Shown: one piece after another, positions 39,985 through 48,120 of the stretch
Layout: the number at the start of each line of letters is the position of its first letter
Position numbering within the stretch: position 1 is the stretch's first letter
Origin: Hymenobacter sp. H14-R3
Lineage (GTDB): Bacteria > Bacteroidota > Bacteroidia > Cytophagales > Hymenobacteraceae
Assembly (NCBI RefSeq): GCF_030063445.1
Contig: NZ_JASITD010000018.1
Location: 39,682-103,681 of the forward strand
DNA length: 64,000 nucleotides
Direction: 5' to 3'
Position numbers and translations under genes: made by a program
Notes under the pieces: model-generated
Seen by the model: the letters and a program-made list of their open reading frames with translations, nothing else
What the model was told of the DNA's origin: nothing
Databases searched by the model: none

Positions 39985-40653
39985 ATGATTCGCCCGCTTC
40001 TCCTCGCCGCCGCCCTGCTTTTTACCGCCACGGCAGCCACGCCGCCCGCCGCGCCCAGCTACCAGCTGGCCAAGCTGCACTACGGTGGCGGCGGCGACTG
40101 GTACGCCAACAAAACGAGCCTGCCCAACCTCATCAGCTTCTGCAACCAGGCGCTGCACACCAATATCGCGCCCGACGAGGCCACCGTGGAGCTCGACCAG
40201 CCCGAGCTGCTCACCTACCCCTTCGTGCACATGACGGGGCACGGCAACGTGAGCTTCAGCGCCGCCGAGGCCCAAAACCTGCGCCGCTACCTCATGGGCG
40301 GCGGCTTCCTGCACATTGATGATAACTACGGGCTCGATAAATTTATCCGCCCCGAGATGAAGAAGGTATTCCCCGAGCTGGAGTTCGTGGAGCTGCCCTT
40401 CTCCCACCCCATCTACCACGAGAAGTATCAGTTTCCCAAGGGCTTACCCAAAGTGCACGAGCACGACGGCAAGCGCCCCCAGGGCTTCGGCCTGCTCTAC
40501 AAGGGCCGCCTGGTGTGCTTCTACTCCTTCGAGTGCGACCTCGGCAACGGCTGGGAAGACGTGGGTACCTACCCCGAAGACACCCCCGCCGTGCACGACG
40601 CCGCCCTGCGCATGGGAGCCAACTTGGTGGCGTATGCGCTCACGCAGGATTAA
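39985..40653 (+). CDS. DUF4159 domain protein
   Basis: A 222-residue exported protein (signal peptide ends about residue 18). The diagnostic parts are LAKLHYGGGGDWYANKTSLP, TYPFVHMTGHGNVSFSAAEA, NLRRYLMGGGFLHIDDNYG and HPIYHEKYQFPKGLPKVHEH, typical of DUF4159, a ThuA/glutamine-amidotransferase-like fold often near MoxR/von Willebrand factor operons. No such operon is seen here. It converges on the acyltransferase gene across a hairpin. Confidence 0.9.
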   Translation: MIRPLLLAAALLFTATAATPPAAPSYQLAKLHYGGGGDWYANKTSLPNLISFCNQALHTNIAPDEATVELDQPELLTYPFVHMTGHGNVSFSAAEAQNLRRYLMGGGFLHIDDNYGLDKFIRPEMKKVFPELEFVELPFSHPIYHEKYQFPKGLPKVHEHDGKRPQGFGLLYKGRLVCFYSFECDLGNGWEDVGTYPEDTPAVHDAALRMGANLVAYALTQD

Positions 40654-40664
40654 GTGTGAATTGG

Positions 40665-40726
40665 TGAAGGAGTGAGTTGGTGAATGAAAAGTGGGTCATT
40701 CACTCCTTCACCAACTCACTCCTTCA
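40665..40726. terminator. Bidirectional hairpin between converging genes
   Basis: A perfect 19-bp inverted repeat (40665-40683 with 40708-40726) with an inner TGAATGA/TCATTCA stem. The arms are themselves built of short GTGAAGGAGTGAG-type repeats. It ends 4 bp before the acyltransferase stop codon. Confidence 0.65.
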
Positions 40727-40729
40727 CAA

Positions 40730-41302
40730 TTACAGCACGCCCTGCTTTGGGAAGCGGCCGGTTTTGGTGCGGTAGAAGGCTTTAATTACTTCCAGGTCTT
40801 TTTCGTAATCACCCGTGGGCCAGACAACTGGACCCACGCCGGCCTCCCGCTTCTTGTAGTCGAGGAAGCCGAGCAGGATGGGCACGCCCGCCTCTACGGC
40901 GGCGTGGTAGAAGCCCTTGCGCCACTTGGGCTGGTAGGCGCGCGTGCCTTCGGGCGTGATGAGAATCACCAGTTCCTCGTGCTGCTTGAAGAGCTGCACC
41001 ATGCCATCGACCAGGCTGTTGTTGCGGCTGCGGTTCACGGGCAGCGCACCGATGGATTTCACCAGCCAGCCCAGCACCGGGTTTTCGGTCCACTCGCTTT
41101 TCACGGTGAAGCGCACGTCCACATCCATGATATAGAAGGCGGCGCGGGCCATGATGAGGTCCCAGTTGCTGGTGTGCGGGGCCGCAATCATCATGCACTT
41201 TTTGATGTCGGGCGGCACCTGGCCGGTTTGCCTCCAGCCAGCCACGCCAAAAATGGCTTTAGCGATGTAGTACCAAAAGGTGGAGGTTTTGCGGACGGCC
41301 AT
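40730..41302 (-). CDS. Lysophospholipid acyltransferase family protein
   Basis: A 190-residue PlsC-type enzyme. Motif I is HTSNWD (HX4D) in IAAPHTSNWDLIMARAAFYI. Motif II lies in GALPVNRSRNN, and motif III is VILITPEGTRAYQPKWRKGF. It probably transfers an acyl group from acyl-CoA or acyl-ACP to 1-acyl-glycerol-3-phosphate or a related lipid at the membrane. It is the first of four same-strand lipid-related genes by position. Confidence 0.92.
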   Translation of the reverse strand: MAVRKTSTFWYYIAKAIFGVAGWRQTGQVPPDIKKCMMIAAPHTSNWDLIMARAAFYIMDVDVRFTVKSEWTENPVLGWLVKSIGALPVNRSRNNSLVDGMVQLFKQHEELVILITPEGTRAYQPKWRKGFYHAAVEAGVPILLGFLDYKKREAGVGPVVWPTGDYEKDLEVIKAFYRTKTGRFPKQGVL

Positions 41303-41333
41303 TCACTTATCAACTAAAAATTAACTTCCAAAG

Positions 41334-42143
41334 CTAGGCACCAACGGCCAGCAGGGCGCGCAGCTCGGCGGCCCGGCTCAGGGTGTAGCGGTAGCCCACC
41401 TCAAACAGCTCGGCGGCCTTGCGGTAGTCGAGCGGGCGGTAGGTACGCAGGGCGGGCGGCTCCAGCAGCAAGGCGCACTGGCTCTTGCGGGCGGTTACGT
41501 TGGTGCTGAGGGCCAGTTGCAGGGTGCGCTCCACGAGGCGGCGCAGGTTCGACACGCTTACGTCGGTGTTGAGCGGGTTGCAGTGCACGCCCACCACGCG
41601 CTCGGCGGGCCGGCCCAGCAGCGGCTCCACGGGCAGGTTGTTGAGCAGGCCGCCATCTACCAGTTGCCGGCCCTGGTACTGCACCGCCCGGTACACGATG
41701 GGCACCGCCGCCGAGGCCAGCAGCGGCGGCAGCAGCGGCCCGCTGGTGAAGTACACCGACTCGCCGGCCACCAGGTCGGTGGCCACCAGCGTGAGCGGCA
41801 GCCGCAAATTCTCAAACTGCAAATCGGCCCCCAGGTGCCGCGCCAGCAGCTGCTCCACCGCCTCCAGGCCCAGCAGCCCCAGCCGGCTGAATACCGGCCG
41901 CGTCAGCCCCCGGAAATTGGTGCCCAGCAGCAGCCGCAAAATATCGCGCGGGGCAAACCCCGCCGCGTAAAACGTGGCCGCAATCCCGCCCGAGCTCACG
42001 CCCGCCAGCCGCCCCACGGGCAGGCCCAGCTCGTCGAGCGCCGCCAGCACCCCCAGGTGCGCAATGCCCCGCGCCCCGCCCCCCGACAGGGCCAGGGCGA
42101 GCGTATTAGCGGGCAGGGCAGTGGCTGAATTTTTACTTTCCAT
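41334..42143 (-). CDS. Patatin-like phospholipase
   Basis: A 269-residue serine hydrolase. The oxyanion-hole motif is LALSGGGARGIAHLGVL, the nucleophile is Ser50 in GVSSGG, and the catalytic Asp is Asp163 in LVDGGLLNNLP. It resembles the RssA/NTE-like class of small bacterial patatins. It lies 31 bp upstream of the acyltransferase, an arrangement that would allow lipid acyl turnover. I use the ATG at 42143; a start at 42152 adds three residues. Confidence 0.92.
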   Translation of the reverse strand: MESKNSATALPANTLALALSGGGARGIAHLGVLAALDELGLPVGRLAGVSSGGIAATFYAAGFAPRDILRLLLGTNFRGLTRPVFSRLGLLGLEAVEQLLARHLGADLQFENLRLPLTLVATDLVAGESVYFTSGPLLPPLLASAAVPIVYRAVQYQGRQLVDGGLLNNLPVEPLLGRPAERVVGVHCNPLNTDVSVSNLRRLVERTLQLALSTNVTARKSQCALLLEPPALRTYRPLDYRKAAELFEVGYRYTLSRAAELRALLAVGA

Positions 42144-42181
42144 TAAATACAAAATACTATTAATCAGTAAGTTGCAATAAA

Positions 42182-43030
42182 TTACAAATCACTGATTCGC
42201 AGCGTTTCGCCCAGGCGCACGCCCTTGTCGGTGAGCTGCACGGTGCAGGCTTCGTGCTGCGCGTCGTGCTCTAATAGCAGCACCCAGTTTTCTTCAGCGG
42301 CGCGGCGCAGCACGGCTTCCTTTTCGCCGAGCGTGAGGAGCGGGCGCACGTCGTAGCTCATCACGTAGGGCAGCGGAATGTGGGCCGTACTAGGCAGTAA
42401 ATCAGCCATGTAGGCCAGCGTGCGGCCTTTGTATTTCAGCACCGGCACCATCATTTTCTCGGTGTGGCCATCGACAAACAGCAGTTCGCTGAACTGCGGC
42501 AGCGCGGCGGGCACCCCTTGGCTGGGGTCGATAAACCTGAGCTGCCCGCTCTCCTGAATGGGCATGATATTCTCGCGCAGGAAGCTGGCCTTTTCGCGGG
42601 CGTTGGGCTGGGTGGCCCAGTTCCAGTGCGCCTCGTTGCTCCAGTAGGTGGCGTGGGCGAAGGCCGTTTGCAGGGCCCCATCGGGCCGCCGCACCACCGA
42701 GCCGCCGCAGTGGTCGAAGTGCAGGTGCGTCAGAAAAACGTCGGTGACGTCGCTGCTGGTAAAGCCCAGCTTTTGCAGCGACTTCTCCAGCGTGTCGTCG
42801 CCGTGCAGGTAAAAGTGACCCCGAAACTTCTCGTCCTGCTTTTCGCCAATACCATTGTCAATGAGCACCAGGCGGTTATCATCCTCCACGAGCAGGCAGC
42901 GCATGGCCCAGGTGCACATATTGTTGGCATCAGGCTGGTTCAGCTTCTGCCATATCGCCTTGGGCACCACGCCAAACATGGCCCCGCCGTCGAGCTTAAA
43001 AAGGCCGGTGTCTATTGAGTGGATGGTCAT
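42182..43030 (-). CDS. MBL-fold metallo-hydrolase
   Basis: A 282-residue metallo-beta-lactamase-fold protein with the zinc motif HLHFDHCGG (His102, His104, Asp106, His107) preceded by VTDVFLT. Additional ligand regions are FVDGHTEKMMVPV and TLAYMADLLPSTAHIPLPYV. The branch resembles quorum-quenching lactonase-like and other hydrolases; the substrate is unknown. The frame runs to 43108, but the ATG at 43030 starts at the first strand. A low-complexity C/T-rich stretch precedes it. Confidence 0.9.
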   Translation of the reverse strand: MTIHSIDTGLFKLDGGAMFGVVPKAIWQKLNQPDANNMCTWAMRCLLVEDDNRLVLIDNGIGEKQDEKFRGHFYLHGDDTLEKSLQKLGFTSSDVTDVFLTHLHFDHCGGSVVRRPDGALQTAFAHATYWSNEAHWNWATQPNAREKASFLRENIMPIQESGQLRFIDPSQGVPAALPQFSELLFVDGHTEKMMVPVLKYKGRTLAYMADLLPSTAHIPLPYVMSYDVRPLLTLGEKEAVLRRAAEENWVLLLEHDAQHEACTVQLTDKGVRLGETLRISDL

Positions 43031-43139
43031 TTTTTGGGGTGTAAGGTTGGGGGGGTAAGGGGGTAAAGGGCAAAAAGGGGCGGGGGTAAGGGAAGGAAGG
43101 CTAGCCAAAAACTTCTGCCCCCTACCCGCCTGCCCTGCT

Positions 43140-44087
43140 TTATTCCACCACCACGCCCATCGCCGAAAACTTGTCGATGCGCTGCGAAATGCGCTCGTCG
43201 GCGGGCACGGCGGCCAGCTCGCGCAGCGTTTCGATTAGCTTGCTTTTCAGGGTGGCAATCATGGCGGCTGTGTTGGTGTGCGCCCCGCCGAGAGGTTCCT
43301 GAATGATGCCATCGACCAGGCCCGCGCCCTTCATGTCGGTGGCCGTGAGCTTGAGGGCCTCGGCGGCCTGCTCCTTGTAGTCCCACGAGCGCCACAGAAT
43401 GCTGCTGCACGACTCGGGCGAAATAACGGAGTACCAGGTATTTTCCAGCATCAGCACGCGGTCACCGATGCCGATGCCCAGCGCCCCGCCGCTGGCCCCC
43501 TCGCCAATGATGACGCAGATGACCGGCACCTTCAGCATAAACATCTCCTTGAGGTTGCGGGCAATGGCCTCGCCCTGGCCCCGCTCCTCGGCCTCCAGGC
43601 CCGGAAACGCGCCCGGCGTGTCGATGAGCGTTACCACGGGCACGTTGAATTTTTCGGCCAGCTTCATCAGGCGCAGGGCCTTGCGGTAGCCCTCGGGGTT
43701 GGGCATGCCAAAGTTGCGAAACTGCCGCTGCTTGGTGTTGTGGCCCTTTTGCTGGCCCACGAATAGCACCGGCTGGCCATCGAGCTCACCAAAGCCGCCC
43801 ACCATGGCCTTGTCATCGCCCACGGTGCGGTCGCCGTGCAGCTCCACAAACTTATCGGCCATGCCCGCGATGTAGTCCAGAGTATAGGGCCGCTCGGGGT
43901 GGCGCGAGAGCTGCACCCGCTGCCAGCGCGTGAGGTTGGCGTAGGTTTCTTCTTTAAGGGTTTTTATCTTGGCTTCGAGGGCCGCCACGGCCTCGGTTAC
44001 TTCGACGTCGCTGTCGAGGGCGAGCTGTTGCATTTGGCGCAGCTTGTCTTCAAGGGCCGCGATGGGTTGTTCAAAATCGAGCAGCAT
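43140..44087 (-). CDS. accA: Acetyl-CoA carboxylase carboxyltransferase subunit alpha
   Basis: A 315-residue enzyme subunit that, with AccD, transfers CO2 from biotin to acetyl-CoA in fatty-acid synthesis. It starts [20 protein letters not shown]. Conserved parts include [72 protein letters not shown] and [20 protein letters not shown]. Length is normal. The ATG at 44087 is standard; the frame extends to 44138. It is probably the promoter-proximal gene of the lipid group that follows. Confidence 0.97.
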   Translation of the reverse strand: MLLDFEQPIAALEDKLRQMQQLALDSDVEVTEAVAALEAKIKTLKEETYANLTRWQRVQLSRHPERPYTLDYIAGMADKFVELHGDRTVGDDKAMVGGFGELDGQPVLFVGQQKGHNTKQRQFRNFGMPNPEGYRKALRLMKLAEKFNVPVVTLIDTPGAFPGLEAEERGQGEAIARNLKEMFMLKVPVICVIIGEGASGGALGIGIGDRVLMLENTWYSVISPESCSSILWRSWDYKEQAAEALKLTATDMKGAGLVDGIIQEPLGGAHTNTAAMIATLKSKLIETLRELAAVPADERISQRIDKFSAMGVVVE

Positions 44088-44361
44088 GGGGTAGGTTGCT
44101 GGGTGCTGAATGAAAAGGCGGGCCGCCGCCGGGGCCAATTATGCCCACGGAAGCTGCCCAAAAGCCGGTTGGCAAAGGTAAAGCCAAACCAAGCCTGCCG
44201 CCCCGCCCAAAAACAATGAGCCTGAAAAACAACCTACAACGTTTGCCAACGCCCCCAATACCCGCTTTTTTAGCCCGTTGGCTTGTAGGTGGGGTTTTGC
44301 CGGCTCTACCTTTGCAACACCAAAACGGAAAAGCCTCCTGGTTTTCCCGACTGCGGTAAAC

Positions 44362-44435
44362 GGTTTGGTAGTTCAGCTGGTTAGAATGCCGCCCTGTCAC
44401 GGCGGAGGTCGCGGGTTCGAGTCCCGTCCAGACCG
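44362..44435 (+). tRNA. tRNA-Asp (GTC)
   Basis: A 74-nt cloverleaf. Acceptor stem GGTTTGG pairs with CCAGACC (one G-U), the D arm is TTCAGCTGGTTAGAA, the anticodon stem is CCGCC/GGCGG with loop CTGTCAC (anticodon GTC at 44396-44398), and the T arm is GCGGGTTCGAGTCCCGT. The discriminator is G, and the CCA end is not encoded. A terminator-like hairpin follows at 44455. Confidence 0.95.
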
Positions 44436-44454
44436 CAATCGTTTAAGACGAAAG

Positions 44455-44508
44455 CCCCTAAAAGTCGCTCATCTGGTCACAGAAGCGGTTTTAGGGGTTT
44501 TTGCTTTT
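44455..44508 (+). terminator. Terminator after tRNA-Asp
   Basis: CCCCTAAAA (44455-44463) pairs with TTTTAGGGG (44489-44497), followed by TTTTTGCTTTT. Confidence 0.7.
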
Positions 44509-45053
44509 GGTCGGTTTACGGTTTAGCAGCCGGTTTAGTCGACTGAATGCTCCCCGACCCGCCCGCTCGCCGTGGCCAGTCAGGTTGCGCTGTGCCCTGC
44601 CTGCCCGGCCTTTCGACTAACATAAAAGGCAGTTTGATTACCCCTGCTTTTCGAGTAGTGAGAACCCTTGCCTGGTCAATAAAAACAAAACTAACTTCTT
44701 ACAAAAGCGGTGAGAACTCACGCATTTGAGGGCCCGGAGGCCTCGCAAGTAGAAGACGTGGCGCGGCCGGTGCCGGCGGCGGATGAGATTTTAACCTAGC
44801 CTGACAGTGAGCAAAATTGCCTGCGAGCGGGGGTTCGAATATTTGCAATTAGTCAGTCAGCAAGCTGTTTAAAACTAAAACGAACCTGGTGCCTTTAGAA
44901 TGCAGGACCTCTTTTAATCAACCAAAAGACGCGGGCTATTTTTTGTGGCATTGTTTGACCGGCGTACCCGCCGCCACCTATTTACGACCTAAACTACCCG
45001 TTTCTTTGCCCTGATGGGGTGCCTGTGTGCGGCGGCGGCCACGGCGGCCATAT
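44509..45053. other. Gene-free stretch
   Basis: About 545 bp between the tRNA terminator and the mlaD stop. Short open frames (for example 44547-44729) have no signal or family features. An isolated GGTTCGAAT word near 44832 lacks the other tRNA arms. I see no repeat, promoter or RNA gene here. Confidence 0.5.
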
Positions 45054-46037
45054 TTACTGCCCGGCGGCTTGCGCCTCTTTTTTGGCCTTTGCCTGTTTTT
45101 TAGCCTGCTTGCGGAAGTAGCCGCGCAGCAGAAAATTGTGTTTCAGGGCTTCCATGTTCTGGTTGAAGCCGTCCGTGCCCTGCTCCACGTTGCGGGAGGT
45201 TTGGCGCAGCTGCCCGCTCATGGCCGTGTCGGTGAGCAGGGTATGCAGCGGGCCGTTGCCGGCTTGCACCTGCTGCTGCAAGCTACCCAAGGTGCCGGCC
45301 AGGGTACTGGAGCTACGGGCCAGCTGGCGGGTAGCGTGCCGCATCTGGCCCGCAAACTCCTTGTCGGTCAATAAGTAGCCGGCCGGGCCCCGGCCCTGGC
45401 GGATGCCGCGCGTGAGGTGGCTGATGTCGTTGGCCGAGGCCTGGAGAGTGGCCGTGGCGCTGGCGGCCTGGCGCAGGCTCTGGCGCACGTTGGCGGCCAC
45501 TTGCTGGTCGCCCAGCAGCTCCCAGAGGGCCCGGCTGCCGTTGAGCTTGCCCGTAATCTGACGCAAATCTTCGGTGATGCCGACCAGGTTTTTATTCGAT
45601 ACGCTCAGCGTTTTCAGCATCTCGTCGATGGCCGGCGGGTTGGTCGTGCGCAGCACATCGCCCTCAGCGATGAGCGGGGCGGGGGCGGCCGTGGCAGTCA
45701 GGTTTACGATGGTGTTGCCCACCAGGCCGTCGGTTCCCACGGAGGCTACGGCATTCTGGTGCAGGTAGCGCTGCACGTCGCGGTCGAGATGCATTTTTAC
45801 ACGCACTGTACTGTCGTTCAGTATGTTGATTTCCTTCACCGTGCCCACCGTGATGCCGGCCAGGCGCACGTTGTTGCCGGTGAGCAGACCGGAGACGTTG
45901 CGAAAATCGGCCTGTACCGCCAGCGAGGAGCCGAACAGATTCTGCCGTTGCCCGAGCAGCACCAGCGTCGCGGCCAGGCACGCCAGGCCTGCCAGCACAA
46001 ACAGGACGAGACGGATATGATGGCTGGCAGTGGGCAT
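45054..46037 (-). CDS. mlaD: MlaD/MCE-family substrate-binding protein
   Basis: A 327-residue protein with one N-terminal membrane helix (IRLVLFVLAGLACLAATLVL) and an MCE domain at about 38-120: VQADFRNVSGLLTGNNVRLA, GITVGTVKEINIL and GNTIVNLTATAA. A long helical region follows with many Gln/Ser/Thr, typical of MlaD homologues of Bacteroidota. It ends in a Lys/Ala-rich tail. MCE proteins form rings that shuttle phospholipids between inner and outer membrane. The ATG at 46037 precedes the helix. It is third in the mlaE-mlaF-mlaD order, after a 20-bp-arm inverted repeat. Confidence 0.92.
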   Translation of the reverse strand: MPTASHHIRLVLFVLAGLACLAATLVLLGQRQNLFGSSLAVQADFRNVSGLLTGNNVRLAGITVGTVKEINILNDSTVRVKMHLDRDVQRYLHQNAVASVGTDGLVGNTIVNLTATAAPAPLIAEGDVLRTTNPPAIDEMLKTLSVSNKNLVGITEDLRQITGKLNGSRALWELLGDQQVAANVRQSLRQAASATATLQASANDISHLTRGIRQGRGPAGYLLTDKEFAGQMRHATRQLARSSSTLAGTLGSLQQQVQAGNGPLHTLLTDTAMSGQLRQTSRNVEQGTDGFNQNMEALKHNFLLRGYFRKQAKKQAKAKKEAQAAGQ

Positions 46038-46096
46038 TTTTTTACGTATGAATTGTGAGTTATGACGCGTGAATTGGAGCTCGGTTGAACGGTAGG

Positions 46097-46177
46097 CAGA
46101 CCGCCGGAAAGCAGCTTGCGTGGTACAGCAAGCAAGACGTAAGCAACGATGCGCGCGAGCTGCCTTCCGGCGGTCTG
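46097..46177. repeat. Inverted repeat between mlaF and mlaD
   Basis: A 20-bp arm (46097-46116) pairs with 46158-46177 with one G-U pair around a 41-nt loop. The arm starts CAGACCGCCGGAAAGCAGCT. It lies between two genes read in the same direction and may act as an attenuator or be a dispersed repeat. Confidence 0.6.
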
Positions 46178-46200
46178 TATGACGTGCTAATAACTTCAGC

Positions 46201-46980
46201 TCATTCAAAAAACGTGTGGACGGTGGGGTCGGTGCTGGCCAGCAACTCGGTGTAGGTGCCTTCGGCGTAGCTGCGGCCCTCGGATAGCAGGATGACGCGG
46301 TCGGAGGTGAGGCGCACGCAGTTCATATCGTGCGAGATGATGAGCGACGAGGCGTGGTACTTCTGCTGCACGTGGCGAATGAGCTGGTCGATTTCGCGGG
46401 CCGTAACGGGGTCGAGGCCGGTGGTAGGCTCGTCGTAGAGAATGATTTCGGGGGGTACGATGAGGGTGCGGGCCAGCGCGATGCGCTTGCGCTGGCCGCC
46501 CGATAGCTCGGCGGGCAGCTGGTCGATGGTCTGGGGCAGGCCCACGTCGTCGAGGGCCTGGCGCACCAGCTGGTCTTCCTGGCCCTGGTGGTCGGCCAGC
46601 CAGTGCCGGCGCAGCGGAAACAGCAGGTTTTCGCGCACCGTCATGGAGTCGTAGAGCGCGTTGCTTTGGAAGAGAAAGCCCACCTTGGCCCGCAGTGCGT
46701 CGAGGGCCACGTGGTCGAGAGTGGCCACGTGCTGGCCCAGCACCGTGATGGTGCCCGCGTCGGGCGTGAGCAGGCCGATAATGCACTTAATGAGCACCGA
46801 CTTGCCCGAGCCCGACTTGCCCAGTACCACCACGTTTTCGCCCCGGCGCAGCGTCAGCGAAAAGTCTTTCAGCACGTGGTTGTCGCCGAAAGATTTGCTG
46901 ATTTTGTCCACCGTCAGCACCACTTCGGCGGCCGGGGCGGGTGGCGCGGGGGCCGGGGCAGAAGTTGTGGCAGTTTCCAA
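46201..46980 (-). CDS. mlaF: ABC transporter ATP-binding protein (MlaF)
   Basis: A 259-residue ATPase. Walker A is GKSGSGKS (54-61), the signature is LSGGQRKRIALARTLI, and Walker B is ILYDEPTTGLD. SLIISHDMNCVRLTSDRVIL is the switch region. An N-terminal Ala/Pro-rich extension of about 17 residues precedes the domain. With the MlaE permease and MlaD it powers intermembrane lipid transport. Confidence 0.95.
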   Translation of the reverse strand: METATTSAPAPAPPAPAAEVVLTVDKISKSFGDNHVLKDFSLTLRRGENVVVLGKSGSGKSVLIKCIIGLLTPDAGTITVLGQHVATLDHVALDALRAKVGFLFQSNALYDSMTVRENLLFPLRRHWLADHQGQEDQLVRQALDDVGLPQTIDQLPAELSGGQRKRIALARTLIVPPEIILYDEPTTGLDPVTAREIDQLIRHVQQKYHASSLIISHDMNCVRLTSDRVILLSEGRSYAEGTYTELLASTDPTVHTFFE

Positions 46981-47096
46981 GGCAACTTTTTTGTATAAAA
47001 TTCATGGGAAATCGTCTGCCATTTCGAGCACAAAATACTTATTATCAAGCATATACGGAGCGGTCGCAATAACAAACGCTGTGCCTACGTCCTGTT

Positions 47097-47855
47097 TCAA
47101 ATAAGCCCGAACGCAGTGCTGACGCCGACCGCCACCAGGTCGAGCAAAAAAATCAGGAGCGACGACAGCACCACGGCCGAGTTGGCGGCTACGCCCACGC
47201 CCTGGGTGCCCTTGCTGGCATTGTAGCCCTTGTAGCAGCCAATGAGGCCGATGGCGAAGCCGAAGAAGAAGGTTTTAACTACCGCCGGCAGCACCTGGCC
47301 AAAGGTGAGGCTGCCCAGAATGTTGTTCATAAACAGCGCCACCGAGGTTACACCCTGCAGGTTGATGCCCAGGTAGCAGGCAAACAGGCCAATGGCATCG
47401 GCCAGCAGCGTGAGGATGGGCACCATGAGCGTAGCAGCCAGAATACGCGTGACTACCAGGTACTTAAACGGATTGGTGCCCGATACTTCCATGGCGTCAA
47501 TCTGCTCGCTCACGCGCATCGAGCCCAGCTCGGCCCCAATGCTGGAGCCAACTTTGCCCGACACCATCAGCCCGGTGATAATGGGGGCCAGCTCCTGAAT
47601 AATGGTGAGCCCCACCATAACCGGAATCCAGGACGTGGCCCCGAACTGCACCATGGTGGGCCGCAGCCGCAGCGTGAGCACCAGCCCCATAATAAAGCTG
47701 GTAATGCCCACCAGCGGCAGCGACTGGTACCCAATGGCATAGCACTGGTTCAGCAATTCCAGCCACTCGTAGCGCGGCCGGAACCCCTCGCGAAAAAACC
47801 GGCCGGCGAAGCCCGTCATGGCCCGGAGCTCGGTAAAAAAGGCGCTGGCGGGCAT
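47097..47855 (-). CDS. mlaE: MlaE-family ABC permease
   Basis: A 252-residue permease. Typical parts are GYQSLPLVGITSFIMGLVL, ELAPIITGLMVSGKVGSSIG and AELGSMRVSEQIDAMEVSGT, followed by NPFKYLVVTRILA and GFAIGLIGCYKGYNASKGTQ, the family hallmarks. About five membrane helices. It is the first gene of the mlaE-mlaF-mlaD unit. No mlaB or mlaC is seen next to it, as is common in Bacteroidota. The ATG at 47855 is chosen; the frame continues to 47948 in Cys-rich noise. Confidence 0.95.
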   Translation of the reverse strand: MPASAFFTELRAMTGFAGRFFREGFRPRYEWLELLNQCYAIGYQSLPLVGITSFIMGLVLTLRLRPTMVQFGATSWIPVMVGLTIIQELAPIITGLMVSGKVGSSIGAELGSMRVSEQIDAMEVSGTNPFKYLVVTRILAATLMVPILTLLADAIGLFACYLGINLQGVTSVALFMNNILGSLTFGQVLPAVVKTFFFGFAIGLIGCYKGYNASKGTQGVGVAANSAVVLSSLLIFLLDLVAVGVSTAFGLI

Positions 47856-47993
47856 AGAAATAGCGGGGCTGGTGAGTGGGCGGCATTGAGCAGAGCAGGC
47901 AGCGCTGGGGCAAACGCAGCCGCCTCCAATTAACCCGTTAAGCATCAACTGATTTTATAGCGCAAAGGTGGGGCTGGCGTGGGGCGGCGGGTA

Positions 47994-48058
47994 TGACGGA
48001 AATCAGGTTTCTGCCTGACGGTTATCAGCCCGCCGGCCCTGGCCAGGGGGGAGCTTTG
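47994..48058 (+). promoter_or_regulatory. Two FNR-like sites and -7 box before the BON gene
   Basis: TGACGGAAATCA (47994-48005) and TGACGGTTATCA (48016-48027) are two copies of a TGAY-N4-RTCA dyad, 22 bp apart. A weak box GAGCTTTG (48051-48058) follows. Centre-to-centre distances are 55 and 33 bp. This is the spacing of class I and class II activator sites relative to the -7 box. Confidence 0.7.
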
Positions 48059-48120
48059 CTGCTACTCCCACCCCTGGCGGCTGGGCCGCCAGCGCCCCTT
48101 TTTCCTTCCCCTCCCCTGCT

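Noticed and set aside
44821..44850. GGTTCGAAT word after tRNA-Asp, possible second tRNA
   Set aside because: The stems for T arm, anticodon and acceptor do not form.
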